DNA of 64,000 nucleotides from Nissolia schottii (taxonomy: Eukaryota; Streptophyta; Magnoliopsida; Fabales; Fabaceae). The stretch spans positions 579,121 to 643,120 of the forward strand of contig QANU01075037.1 in NCBI GenBank assembly GCA_003254905.1, written 5' to 3'. The notes beneath the pieces were generated by a model. That model was not told the DNA's origin. It saw only the letters and a program-made list of their open reading frames with translations, and made no database searches. Below, piece by piece: positions 1-12,409 of the stretch. The translations under genes were made by a program, and so were the position numbers. Numbering within the stretch: position 1 is the first letter of the stretch; the number at the start of each line of letters is the position of its first letter.

Positions 1-1852
1 AATTAATGTCGCCCTCACCAACATTTGCATCCACAGAAGAAGACATTTCTAACAATATAGTACAATTTCGCAAGCGCATAAAAGGACAAAAGAATTTTCA
101 AACTAAATTCTCACAAACCACGTCCTATCAGGCATGCCAATTTGTTTTATGAAAATTTTGGTCGATAACAAGTTAAGGACCATAAAAGTTTGGTTCGAGA
201 TCTCAATTCCGGGAATTGAACCTAATTCACTTAATGAATGAGTTCTAGAGTGAGAATGCTTGTTTAGAAAGAAAGAGTTGAAAATCAAGAACTCATGAAC
301 CAAAATATGCACGCAATAGAAATCAAAGCATTCAATTGAAACAGTGATGAAGAACAACTTTGATTACAAGATAAGTGGATACATAGTATTTGATATCCAA
401 AGGAAATAAAAGCAAAGAATGGAAATTAAACACTAGTCCTAGAAATTAAAATAACATAAAGCAAATAAAGTGAAAAATTACTTGATTTCTTCTTCTACTC
501 GTGCGTCACAATGACTTCGAGTGTGTGCAATGTTACAAGTTTGCATTCCAAAAATCAATTCAACACTAATTGTGCCTATTTATAGAGATCAAAGTCTTCA
601 CACATGGTTGTCACGCATCCCTGGTGCAGCTAATCCCGACGACTTTTGTCCCATTTTGTTGAGTGCTCCTTCATGTAACTACGATGCAACTTCCCTCTAA
701 TTAACTTCCCTTTTAGCCCTAAATAGCTTGTGCATCTTTAAATTTCTAATTCAAAATATAGCACCAACAGTTATATTTTCTTGCCAAGTTAATTGGGGTC
801 CTTAATCTTCTTAGCTTTCCTTATCTCAAAATTTTCCAAGTTCTTAAATGGCTCACCTCTTTATTGGTTGTCTGTGTATTTTTAAGTAAGATCCCCCTTT
901 TCTCTATTCCTATAACCAAAAGAAATCAATGGATCACCTATTCATTGATCGCCTCTTTCCTTAAGCATACACATCACCCATAATCTTCACTTTAAGGTCA
1001 ATTACCCTAGTCACTTACTAGAGGGTCGCCCAACCCTTGTCCCAAGTTTGCATACCTCCGTGTTTATTTGTACGTTTACCCTTGTCAAGTAGGCCTTTGT
1101 GCCTCTTTAATTTCCTTAATTTATTTTCACTATAACAACAACATTATCATCCAACAATACAATGGAACAAGGCATCATACAATATCTTGAACACCACATT
1201 AGCCATACCAAGCAAAAAATACAACTAAGCATTATCTCACTAAATGAGATCTACAAAGATCAAACACGTCATAACGTTCTACCATAAATCATTTCTAACA
1301 TTCAAAGCATTAAAGTCTATGTCTTATTAAATATATTACTTGTGATTATTCTAGGTCTCTCTCCTTACAGGCCATCATTGTAGCAAAGAACCATGATAAA
1401 CTAAGATATATCTACGGCTAAAATGAAGATCAAAGCGATTCATATACCACGAATGACTAATAAGATGCCCTACACCTCCATAATTTCCATATACAAAACA
1501 AATGCTTTGAACAACCATTTCAGAAGAACAATGACCATATGATGCAATGTCTGGTTGTGAACCATTAACAACTAATTAGAAACTGGATTCTCCTTTACAA
1601 TTAACAGCTAAACTAACCAGTAGCAGTAGTATAACTCAGTGCATGCGGTGAAATAAGACACAACAAAGTGTTCAACTAATATTGGCCAGCCTACTAGATT
1701 AAGTTAAAGCTATCTACCTCTTATAAACAGAGTGAAAAAGTGTATAGAGGCTATTAACCAAAATTAGGTCATCAAGTCATATACACTTTTTTCGACCGAG
1801 TTGTATAGCCCCTATAATCAGAGTGAAAAAGTTCCATATCTATGCTGTGAAA
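1..1852. other. Gene-free stretch, probably repeat-derived
   Basis: I recognise no gene here. Open frames on both strands are short and resemble no family I know. The first 550 bases read like old, non-coding retroelement or intron sequence. The part next to 1853 should hold the 3' untranslated region of the EMSY-like gene. A small local symmetry is visible at 1735-1746 and 1780-1791, where AAAAAGTGTATA faces its near complement. Confidence 0.4.
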
Positions 1853-4800
1853 TCATCGCCCTGATGGCGTGAACCTGAAAGAATCCCCGAGGCCATTCAT
1901 CCTACCCAACAGTCCACAGAAATTACCATGTATCATCATTTCCTGTCCTCCGGAAGTATCCTTGGGGGCTTCATAAGGTTGCATCTGATTCGATGGATCA
2001 TCTGCACAAACAAGCATTTATCCTTGAGGGTTATCAATAGTGGAATAGCAGATAGCCAAAAACCAGCTATGAATGCCGCTATACGCTGCCATAGCCGCTT
2101 TTAATAACATTGATCCATATACACAAAATTCATAAAAATAAGTTAAAAGGAAATCCAAGACACATGAGGAAAATATTCTTACCCCTATCTAGCACATCAG
2201 CCAGTTTATCAAGTGCTCCAAGTAAAGCTCTTTCTTGCTCCTGGTCCAAATTATATATTCGAATGATACATTGTTTGTCAGAATTGTCAGAAGACAAATA
2301 TTTAAGGCGACTCGATGCATCCCAGAAGGCAGGAATTACCTGAAGAACCCATTTAGCTCTCTCTATTTCAACTGGGCCAGGTTTCTCTCTGCTGAAAAGC
2401 ATCTTCTCAACCTACAAAATATAAGGAATTAACACATGGTTATGAGAAATTACAGTATATGTCATTATCAGTTTATTGCTAAATGCATAATGTGTTAAAC
2501 TCAAATAACAAATCATGAACCAAATATAGTCAAACGGAAACCATCCATATGGAAGTTTCGATGATTTACTAATCTTTATATATGCAAAATGAGCTTTCTT
2601 AAACCAAACACTAGACTCTCAGTACTCCATCCTACTCATATGCCAAATAAAATAAATGAACTGTCCTGGCACATAATACATTTCATTTCTAACAATCTGT
2701 AAATAGTTAAATACGAAAATTAGTACACAACTAAAAAAAAATGCGGTAGGAAACGAGAATCTATTGCTAGGTATAAAACCTTCCACTAACATAATACATT
2801 TAGGAAACTTGGTTTCTCTACATGCATGAAAGCATGGTTACTACACCAAAACAATGCATAATTCACGTTCAAGTTGTTAAAAGACTATAAAAGAGGAATG
2901 CAGTTGAAGTACCACATAAAATTGGAAATGTGGCCTTTAACAGAAGGAAAAATAAATAAATTATTTTTTAGGTATATCGCAGACTAGATTGCATAAATAA
3001 CAGACAGGCAGAGATAAGCCCGCAAATGAAAAATGTAAAACAAAAGAAGAAATGGTAAGAGGAAGGTATGACTACTAACCTGGATTGCACCATTCATTTA
3101 ACATTACTAATTAGTAAGAATTCAACAATCATGGAAGATTGAAGGAAGAGATAGTAGTAATATCTAATACAGATTTTTATACAAAACTTAATGCAAGATG
3201 AAACCAACAAAAAGTGGGGAAAGAGTTTCTCATAGTCTAAGAGGTATAAATTTCTAATAATAATCACACTACTAAAGGAATGAGAGTTACCAGAATAGTA
3301 ATCAGCTTATCATCATCATCTCCATTACAAAGTGTACTTTCAGGTATTATTTAATTTCAGTGAAAATAAATGTAACAAAAAACCAAACAAAAATAGATAT
3401 AAACTAATGATTTTTCTTACATCATGGATAACCCTATCTGTTGCAGGGATCTGAATTAAATCAGATCTGTTCTTTAAGTTGACACACTCAGATGTTCGCA
3501 AGTCCTTCTTCAATTGATGTTTTGCTTTCGGCGGTCGCCCTCTTCCAACATGCGGTATCTTAACATTATAATTCAGCATTTTCATAGATTGCTCCTTACT
3601 CCCATGGGATAATGCAGTGGTCAATCGACTGTCACTAAATTTTGGCTGGCAGAAGCAAAGTCAATATTAATAAACCAAAGATGATTATAAGCAATGGTAG
3701 ATATGCAAAATTGCAATAACGTGAATTGTCCATCAACTGTGCCTATGGCACACTGTCAATCAGTAGATGGAACTGAAAGATAGGTATAATAAATGTCGAT
3801 CCAAAGAGAAAACTGCCAAAACAAGTTGTTCTAATAAGAGTTGCAGCACATTTGTTGCCTTCTTAAATAGTGTGCATACATACACTCTTTGTTAATTTGT
3901 ACAAGTTCCTCTTAGATGTGCTATTTTGAATTTTTTTAAAAAAAATCTAAAGAAATAAGTACTTTTTATACTTTTTTAGCATATTTAGATGAGCCTTTTT
4001 GAAAAAAGCAGAAGCACACGAAAAATACACATTGTAATTTCTTTAGAAGCTACATTTATTAGAACAAGAAAAGTTGTTTAAGGATAAAAAAATGCCTTTT
4101 TAAATAATACATTTAAAAATATTCTTTTAGAAAATATTATAAAAAAGATAACAGAAATAATATTTTTTTAAGAAAACAGGGCAATTCTCTAGGTTTTTTT
4201 TCATTCAGGAAATATCATCTTCGTTTAGAAATTGCCAGGAATGGATATGCTCCCTAAAAGTTGTTAACAGTTAAAACTCAATCAAAACACAGTATTCAAA
4301 ATTGTTTACCAATACATTATATTAGCAATCACTTCCTCGGTCAGCATTACAACAATCAGCAAATGAAATAATTGGTTAAGAGATCTTGGAGAAACTATTT
4401 TATATTAATTAATTTTTTCAAAGTTGACGTGGAAGAATGTAATTTTCACAAAAGGAGAAATTCATTCAAATGAGCAGAAAAATTAGAAAGAGAAGAGAGG
4501 ATAAGAAATCCTCTTAACCAAAGAGCAAAACACAAAACAACCAAGGTAGAAGAAAAATCAAGTGCAAAGCTTCCCAATTAGGGAAACCCCATTTAAGCCA
4601 TGTGTTTTACACCAAACAGAAGCACAAAAAAAAAGGAAAAAAAAAAAACCCCTCCTAATATAATCTCAGATCAAGTGTTGTGCCATAGAAACCACATTAA
4701 TAATAAGAGTTGTACTGCAGAAAAAGTTGATTATGTTCTAACTAAATGCATCAAAGTGTAGCATATTTTTCACTTGACACAAAAAATTCCCTCTTTAGTT

Positions 4801-7800
4801 CAACCTAAGCCACGAATCCAGGGACCTAGGACTCACCTAACATTCACAAAAAATACCAAAAAAGGAATTCCATAAAGAAATAGCAGCAGAACCATGTAAT
4901 AACAGGCGTGGAACTGACTCTGAGAAAGCGTCACATATTACACACGTATCACGGAAAAGAGCCTTATGTGGCTGAACCTGCAACATGTCATCAATATTAA
5001 TTCCATTAAGAACTTCAGTTCAAACAAAAGACTTGAGAAAGCTTTGGATTTCGAAAAGGGTTTACTCAATATTTGGTATTCCCCAATGAGTTCCGTGGGT
5101 AAAGTGCCCATGCTTATAACGTTCTTATGCATGCTGAAGCTATTTGATCTTCATTCCATTGATTTGTACTCATTTTATTTATCTGGTCTGGCCTTGATGA
5201 AAAGCTACAACTGATGCCATGAACGAGTCAATCATTGAGTTTTTTTTTTATTGGTTTTTCATTTGCATTAGTAAGTGTGGTGATTTAAATGTAGAAAGCT
5301 CATATAATTATTCAAATAGCATTTTGTTTACCCATAGTGTTTGTTGATACAAAATGAATTTTGGTAGCAGCTTAATGCATTGCAATATTTAAGGATTAAT
5401 TTTGACGATTTTTATGCAGCTGCACTTATTGTTCATAAACTAGAAAACTTGAAGTGCTTGACCGCTGATAGTAACATAAACATTTCATAAAACTCTTTGA
5501 AAAGGATTGAAACAGGGCTACAGTCATTGAGGAACTGACTTTGGCATGCTTGATTTGACTATGATGATAGTTTATCAGTGCATGTCTTTGTCCTGATTAA
5601 TAATATTAACATGATGATTATATTTACCTATCTCAAACTTTCTTGGTGTTGAACCGTGAGTTCAACTTAATTAACATTTTTCATTTATGCTGGGAGTTGT
5701 ACTTCATTTTTAAATGGGTTAAAAGCATGCTTTTAGTCACTCAAAAATTTCAAATTTTGTGTTTTACTCCTCACAATTTTTCGTTAGGGAATCATCCCTC
5801 TAAATTTTTTTTTTGTTTTAATCTTTGCCATCCCATAACGGCTAACATCACAATTAATGTGGCCATGTGGCAGGCCACATATCCACTCAAAATTGACATA
5901 TGGCATCGCATGTGACCAAGTTAACTGTCACATCAGCAATTAATAACCTAACGTGACAGCATGGAGTAAAACCAAAAATAAAATTTAGAAAGTCAATTTC
6001 CTAACAAAAAAGTTTTGCAGGGTAAAACACAAAATTTTAAAAAATTTAGGGACTAAAAACATATTTAATCATTTTTAAATTGTAATATTTACAAATAGAC
6101 TGATTGTTGACTCTTTACAGGTTTTTCATTCAGAGAATTAGACCGAACCAAATGGGGGAAGTTGCACAACATTCCATTTTTCATTTAATGATATTTCATA
6201 TCCGGAAAGAAGATTATATTTAAAAATTTGTTGTGGTAGTAGGACTTGGAAAGACCCTTCAACTTTTATCCCAAGGGATTGACCACGGGATGCTGGTATT
6301 TGAAGAATACTTTTTTCTATTTTCAGCGTTTTTTAGTTTGGTTTCGTTAACTTTTTGATTTAATTTGTACTTGGTTAGTTAGTAGCTTATCCTGTCATTA
6401 TTGTGTTTTTTTTTCAGCGTTGCTGTAATTATTTTGTAATAAAATTTAAGTATTGGTTAGTTCTAATAATTAATCATGGATTCAATGTGATTTCTCATTT
6501 TTTATTTCTTATTGTATTCAAGTTATTACTTGAGTTAATGTGAGGGAGATTGTTGTTCATTATACCATAATTTTACGTGTGTATTACTAATAAATATTTT
6601 TTGAATAGGCGTATTACTATTAAAATAATAGTCCCTCCATAGTGAGTAGTGAGGAACAATTCTAAAACTGTTGTTAAATTAAATTTGTTTAGCAACGAAA
6701 AAATCTCTACAGTTTATTAATAGTTTGCTTATTTCCTTTTGATACACTCATTTTCACCTTTAATTTTTTTTTTCCCGTTAAAATCTCAGTTAAATTTCTT
6801 TTCATTTTTTTCCGCCAAACTTTTAGCTTCCTAACAATAGAACAATCTCATCTTAGTCAAATAATATAAAATTTATTTCTGTAATTATAATAGTCAATAT
6901 TAGAAAAAGTTATTTCTTGCTATTTCTCTTTTCATCAATTATAGCAAATTTTCACCGTAACTCAATCTATTTATTTAAAACTTTGAAAATTATAATAAAG
7001 TTTCATGTAAGTAGACCTGAAAAATGAAATGATTTCTTTTTTTGATTTTTGATGATAATAAAATGATCCTTTTATTACATTTTTATAGTCATATTTATCA
7101 CAAATAAATTGCTTAAATGAAGACCGAATTTTATTTTTCCGAATTTTATTTTTTATATAGAAGGAATTTTATTAAGATGAAGAATACAAAGAGGTAGGAT
7201 GACATGAGACAGTCTTTACAAGAACAAACAAGAACAAACGAGAAAAAACTATCAAAGAAGTAGAGAGTCTGATTAGCTTATGTTTTGTAACCTGTTCCCC
7301 GTTTTCTAGCTTTATGAAAGAAATGAAAACTAGAAAATCTTGTTTCCTATTTTCATTTTCTGATTTCAATATTTCCTTCACAAAAATCCCGAAGAACAAG
7401 AAACAGATTGAAAATGGGAAATGAAAACAAAAATCAAACAAGTCCCAAAGCTTTCAATCTCTCAACATATCTAAGAGGAAAATTCCTTCAAAAAGATCAT
7501 GTTTTACACCAAAGAGAAGCCAAATGCCTAGTTTTATACCACAAGACTGACTTGTCCAAAAATTTGTCACTAAAGGTGCAGGAATTACATTCCAACCAAA
7601 TACACAAACAACGGCATAGACTGCACACTTCCACAAAGATCTAGCATTTTTCAAGTGTTAAGCAAAATAATATCTTCAGATATTATCAAACAAAATTGCT
7701 TTTCAAGTGTCAAATTACCAAAATAAAAGTGTTCGCTAAAATAATTGTATATTCATGGCAGGGAAATTTATCTAAATATGTTGTATTTGAGAAATGATTT

Positions 7801-8686
7801 TGCAGAGTACAAATAACAGTTTTGCATTCCTACTTCTAGACCACAACATCAATTTTCAAACTCCATAATCAATTAGCAAAGTTGTTTGCCAAACATACTC
7901 GTATTCTATTGATGGTATTAATTTAGCCTCAATTATGATGCTACACAGTTCAAAGTATCAGAACAATCTTTTGGATGAAGCGAGATCAAAAAAAAAAAAA
8001 AATCACATGTGTACTAAGCTTGATTTTACTCACAGGCATTGGAGGAGGAATAGGAATAGGAGTCAGAGAAACTTGGTTGTGTGACCCGTTCTTCTGAGGA
8101 TAAAATGCAGCAGAGGGTGGAGCTTTCAGTCTTACTGTTGAACTAACTATTGAAGCAGAAGGACCTCCAGGAGTATTGTTTTTAACATAATCTAGAGCGC
8201 GAGAGGACAGTTTCCTCTGCTCCCTGCATCATAACACATTAAAAGTCATAATGACTGCATTTTTGCATTATCATAACAATCAAACCAACAGAATTACGTG
8301 TATGAACAGCAGAGTAATTGACCTTATCCATTTAACTGACTCATCCGAATTGATTTTCGTCAGTATTTCTCCATGTTCTAGATCTGTAACATTTAGTTCC
8401 TTTCGCAGCTCAGTCATAAGCCCCTCTTTGCCCTGCAGGAACAAACAGATATTCAGTGGATACCTCTATAAAAAAAAAACAAGTAATTTGCAGAAGCATA
8501 ATAAACAAGGTTACAAACTTGATCACAAAGAACCGGTTCAGAATAAGTATTCACCCAAGTAAGAAGATCAGATTGAGCAATGAAAGCCTTCAAAATGGAA
8601 AAGTAAGCCTCAGTTTCCAGATAGTGAATTTGATGCTCAAAGTCCATTAGGTCCCTTCTTCCATGAGGTTCTGTAGTCAATGGCAT
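1853..8686 (-). CDS. EMSY-LIKE type ENT-domain protein with AT-hook-like motif
   Basis: Seven minus-strand coding exons join in one frame to give 311 residues: 8686-8555, 8432-8323, 8223-8034, 3645-3421, 2411-2340, 2240-2183 and 2001-1853 (TGA stop). All junctions are GT-AG and the phases agree. Residues about 15-85 form an ENT domain, starting near MDFEHQIHYLETEAY. Plant EMSY-LIKE (EML) nuclear proteins carry this domain and are linked to chromatin and immune or developmental regulation. Residues 178-184 read GRGRPPK, an AT-hook-like motif. The C-terminal part (about 212-262, with VEKML and EQERALLGALDKLADV) matches the helical C-terminus of EML proteins. The Agenet/Tudor domain that EML proteins normally carry in between is absent, and none is visible in the 4.4-kb intron at 3646-8033. 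I chose the ATG at 8686; an in-frame ATG 13 codons later is also possible. The family assignment is from memory of EML architecture. Confidence 0.85.
5719..6068. mobile_element. MITE-like inverted-repeat element in EMSY-like intron
   Basis: The two ends are imperfect inverted copies of each other over roughly 90 bases. The left end begins TTAAAAGCATGCTTTTAGTC. The right end, read in reverse, begins TTAAATATGTTTTTAGTCCC. The middle (about 5850-5950) is more GC-rich and has its own small palindromes around GGCCATGTGGCAGGCCACAT. There is no coding capacity. The superfamily is not certain. Confidence 0.6.
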
Positions 8687-8728
8687 TGTCTTAGTCCTAT
8701 AACCATGACCACATAAAAGATTCTCAAG

Positions 8729-9088
8729 CGCGCGTTTGGTTTCTGTTTTCTTTTATCTTCAGGATTTTGTGAAGAAAATAGCAAAAACATGAAAAAAGTT
8801 TCTTACTTTTACCATTACTTCACAAAGTCTTGAACATGAAACAAATTAAAAACAGAAAATGAAAACAACAAATGAAAAAAAAAATCTGTTTCTGGTTTTC
8901 ATTCCATGTTTCCTATTTTTTAGGATTTTGTGAAGGAAATAGTGAAAACAGTAAATGACAACAAATAACAGGGTTTTCTTACTTTCACAATTTCCTTCAC
9001 AAAATCCTAAAAAACAAGAAACAAACTGAAGACAAAAAATGAAAACAAAAACCAAACAAGAAATAGAAAGAGAAACCAAACGGACCCT
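8729..9088. mobile_element. MITE-like element with nested inverted repeats
   Basis: The outer ends share CGTTTGGTTTCT in inverted orientation (left near 8731, right near 9080). Inside, a strong second pair faces itself: 8916-8948 (TTTTTAGGATTTTGTGAAGG...) against 8983-9014. A related but incomplete sequence lies at about 7290-7440. The element sits in the first intron of the EMSY-like gene and encodes nothing. Confidence 0.6.
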
Positions 9089-10734
9089 AACATTTTGAAC
9101 CAGAACATGGTTGCAATTTAGAGAACAGTTATCAACCCGCAGTTAACATTATAGCCCAGGGATCTATGTGATACAACTTTACATTGAGCACTAGGCCATC
9201 ACTTGTATCCGGTGGCGGTAAATAAAAGAAGCAACAGTAATTACTCACCACCAAAAGGGGAAGAAAAATTGCAACAGTAATTAGATAGAACATGGAAAGT
9301 GCTTGATTTTTCAAAGTTAGAAAAATGAGACTTGCCTTCCAGTTTTCTTTCCTATTTGTTTTTCCCTTATGATCAACTAAACTATAGCAGAGGTTATTGA
9401 CATATCATTTAACTATGGTGAAGCACAAATGTAATAAAAATCCTAATCATAAAGACTAATCAAATTACAATATCAGTTGTTAACATGTACAAGGAAAAAA
9501 AATACTCCGCATAACAAACTGAAAAGGGAAGAAAAAGAGTCCATAAGATAAGCCAAATAGGTGCCACTAGTTATGGAAGGAACATCATTTGATTTGAGGG
9601 TATCATATGCCTAGTGCCTACACACACAATGTCATGCAATCCAATTATGTTGAAGTCACTATCCAAGCTTTATGAGATATACATGGCGGCCAATTACAAG
9701 CGATGAAGCCACAAAGAAGAACTACTTTTGTTCTATCAATCATTGGAATGAGACTTTATCAAATACCTTTCCATGACCTTAAATAGAAAAAATAGTGGTG
9801 CATGTCTGGAACAAGATCTTACTTTTATATTTGTTCGAACTTTCCAAACAATGGCCAAATATGTAACCAAATGAGCATCAGAAACATGCACATTTGAAAC
9901 AACAAGAGTGTGTTACTTGTGCATGAAAACACGGGAGATTCTTGGGTGTTCTTAGAGCAAGAAAAAAGTTTTAGCTCTCATCCATTTACATTTTTGACAT
10001 TTCAGCTATTTCATTAAACAACGATGACTCACAAAGATGAAGGTGTCAAACAGTGAATGCATGAGAGCAAGACTATTTTCTTGCTCAAGCAGTCACCAAA
10101 CAATTTCTCATTAAAACTCTTAGCCATGACCCCACATGCTTGTGATCCCATATCCAAAATAAATTTAACAAACTAAGGAAGGGTCCACAGGAGCAGAACA
10201 TAATAGAAAAAGGTATTTTTAATTAAAAAAGAACTATCACTCCGAAGCCACAGTTCCCTTAAAATATTGCTCCCTTAAAATATTACCAAATGCAAAACCA
10301 GAGAAACAATTAACAAAAAAAGAGAGAGGGAGAAAATCAAAGGGCTGACCAAAAGGGTCAAATACATGTCACCCAGAGTGCAGGCAGCACACAAACACTG
10401 TCGGCCACCGTGAATCTCGTATCCCACGATCTTGAAAGCGAAAATATTTTTTTATTTATTTACTTTCATAAAAATAATGATGAACTTTTAGGAGAACAGC
10501 AAAACACCTCAACCAAGCTGCTAATGGAACAGCACAAATACCCATTTTGGGCTCTGACCCTTGAAATTTTTATTTTTTATTTTTTCATTTCTTTAACTTT
10601 CCATTTAGGGTCCCACGCCATTTTCTATTTAGTCAGAAGAGAGCAATGGAAAATAATTGATGAAACTTAGCAACACTGAAAGGGAAAAACAAAAATAAAG
10701 GGAAGAAAAGAGAGAAAGTGTGTGTTAGCATTAC

Positions 10735-10777
10735 CAAAGGTGCGGTGGTTCATGGCGTCGAGGGTATTGTAGTCCAT
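10735..10777 (-). other. Candidate first exon of the EMSY-like gene
   Basis: On the minus strand an ATG at 10777 opens MDYNTLDAMNHRTF and runs to a good donor (TTTG|GTAATG) at 10735. Some EML proteins begin with MDY, which suggests a relation. Splicing directly to any acceptor just upstream of 8686 does not keep the frame: joining at TTATAG gives a stop shortly after the junction. This is therefore either a leader exon with an upstream reading frame, or a small exon between 8.7 and 10.7 kb has been missed. Confidence 0.45.
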
Positions 10778-10850
10778 TTCTGGCTCACGGCCAACACCGC
10801 TGCTGCTCTCTCTGCCCTCCTTCTTCCTGCTGTGCTGAGTTGCTTGCTCC

Positions 10851-10860
10851 TTTAAATACT
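10851..10860 (-). promoter_or_regulatory. Possible TATA box of the EMSY-like gene
   Basis: The minus strand reads AGTATTTAAA about 75 bases upstream of the candidate first ATG at 10777. This is a plausible plant TATA-like element. No transcript start is known. Confidence 0.4.
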
Positions 10861-11079
10861 ACGTTGCAAGAAACCGAAGAATTCTTTTTCTTTTTGACCC
10901 CTTTTTTTGTTTTTGTTTTTGGCGGTTGCTTTGTTGCTTATGCGTGGATAGTTTTTTACTCTTCTGCCCCTGTTACAGGAACAAATTACCAAAATACCTC
11001 GGTTTCAAAACATAATACGAATCTATCCCTGTTTTGGCTGACGTGGACTCCGCGAGACGCGTGGACGTCCACGTCAAAT

Positions 11080-11220
11080 TCGTTAACACGGTTGGCGATT
11101 TTAGAGCAACACAGAAAAACACATTTACACTAAATTCGCCAATACGGTTGGCGAATTTAGAGCAAAACCACAAATCTCTATAACACTAAAATCGCCAACG
11201 CGTTTAGCGAATTCAACCTG
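11080..11220. repeat. Short array of TTGGCGAATTTAG-like palindromic repeats
   Basis: A motif around CGGTTGGCGAATTTAGAGCAA recurs about three times, spaced by roughly 55-60 bases. The central copy (about 11131-11159) is palindromic: AAATTCGCC faces GGCGAATTT across a short AATACGGTT spacer. A GC-richer tail at 11220-11365 resembles a decayed DNA-transposon end. No gene is present. Confidence 0.55.
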
Positions 11221-12225
11221 AACGGGCCAGGTCTAAATGGGCTAGACTTAAACGAGCCGGTCTAATTTTTTTTAAAAATTTTTGCGGGCCTATTTTTTGC
11301 ATGTAAAGTCCGTCCATTTAACCGGGTAAACGGACCGGGCCCATTTTGACAGCTCTAATTACAGGATGATTGAAAGGGAAAGAAGGAATAAGTAAAAATA
11401 TTTTAAGATTGAATAAGCAAAAGTAATACTATCAGGTCTAATCAAGCCTTGGAAGACATGATAAGTTAATACGACAATTATAGAATAAAAATAGATAAGA
11501 CCGAATAAGATTATATTATTCTATGTTACACCAAACACATGATAAAAACTAATTTATAGTATTAATTAATATTATTAGGTCTTATATAACATAACAAACA
11601 GGGCATTGGTATATCAAATTATTAATGGGCCAATTTAGTATCAAACAAAAAATAAATTTTAAATTAGTCGTTGTCATTTTTACACAAGTCAAGTTAGTCA
11701 CTGTATTTTCAATCACACCTTGTTAATGTGGTTAAACACATCTTAAATGCAGATAAATATAAGAGCGACAATAGGTTAAGTTGTGCGTCATAAGACCTTT
11801 GGCTTAACTTACTTAAAGCTTACCTAAGCCTGACCCATTTACTAAATGAATAAGGCTATGACTTCTTAAACAACTTTTTATTTAAATAGGGTCATGCCAC
11901 AAGCAATAATTAAAAAAAAAAATAAATAAACGCCTATTAGGCCCTGGTTTATTTATATTTATTATTTTTTATTATTATATTATTATAATGAAAATGAGTC
12001 ATTTCAAGTCAATTTATTGTAATTTACGGTCAAGTATGATATTTCCTCATTAATTGAGGATGTGTAACTTATTTTTAACATAAACAATAAAGAAATTGAT
12101 GAGATATTACATGAAAAAAAAACTTACTTGAGAGAAACAAAAAAATGCCAAATCATATCCTACTTTTTATTTTGATCTAATCATATTCAAAATTTATTAT
12201 ACTTCTCATCTCTCACATTCTCTTA

Positions 12226-12409
12226 GATTGCGTTTGGTATCAGGGAGAGCACAGAAGGATAGAGACACGAGGACAAAAAAATTCATGTATTTTTTTGTAC
12301 CTTACTAAAGTTAAGTCTAGGGGTACACAAAATAAGGATTTGGAGGGATACGAATTTTCTGTCTTTGTGTCTTTTTACCTCTATAATGTCTCTAGTACCA
12401 AATGCAGTC
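12226..12409. mobile_element. Tourist-like MITE (184 bp)
   Basis: The element is bounded by TTA on both sides (12223-12225 and 12410-12412), the target-duplication size and sequence typical of PIF/Harbinger-type MITEs. The terminal inverted repeats are GATTGCGTTTGGTA at the left and TACCAAATGCAGTC at the right. It has the runs of GAGACA-like sequence seen in a longer relative at 45999-46395. Confidence 0.75.

Noticed and set aside
8453-8554. Extension of the ENT exon past LLTW
   Set aside because: A good GT donor follows LLTW, and the next exon (GKEGLMTELRKEL) continues the ENT domain, whereas read-through gives non-conserved sequence.
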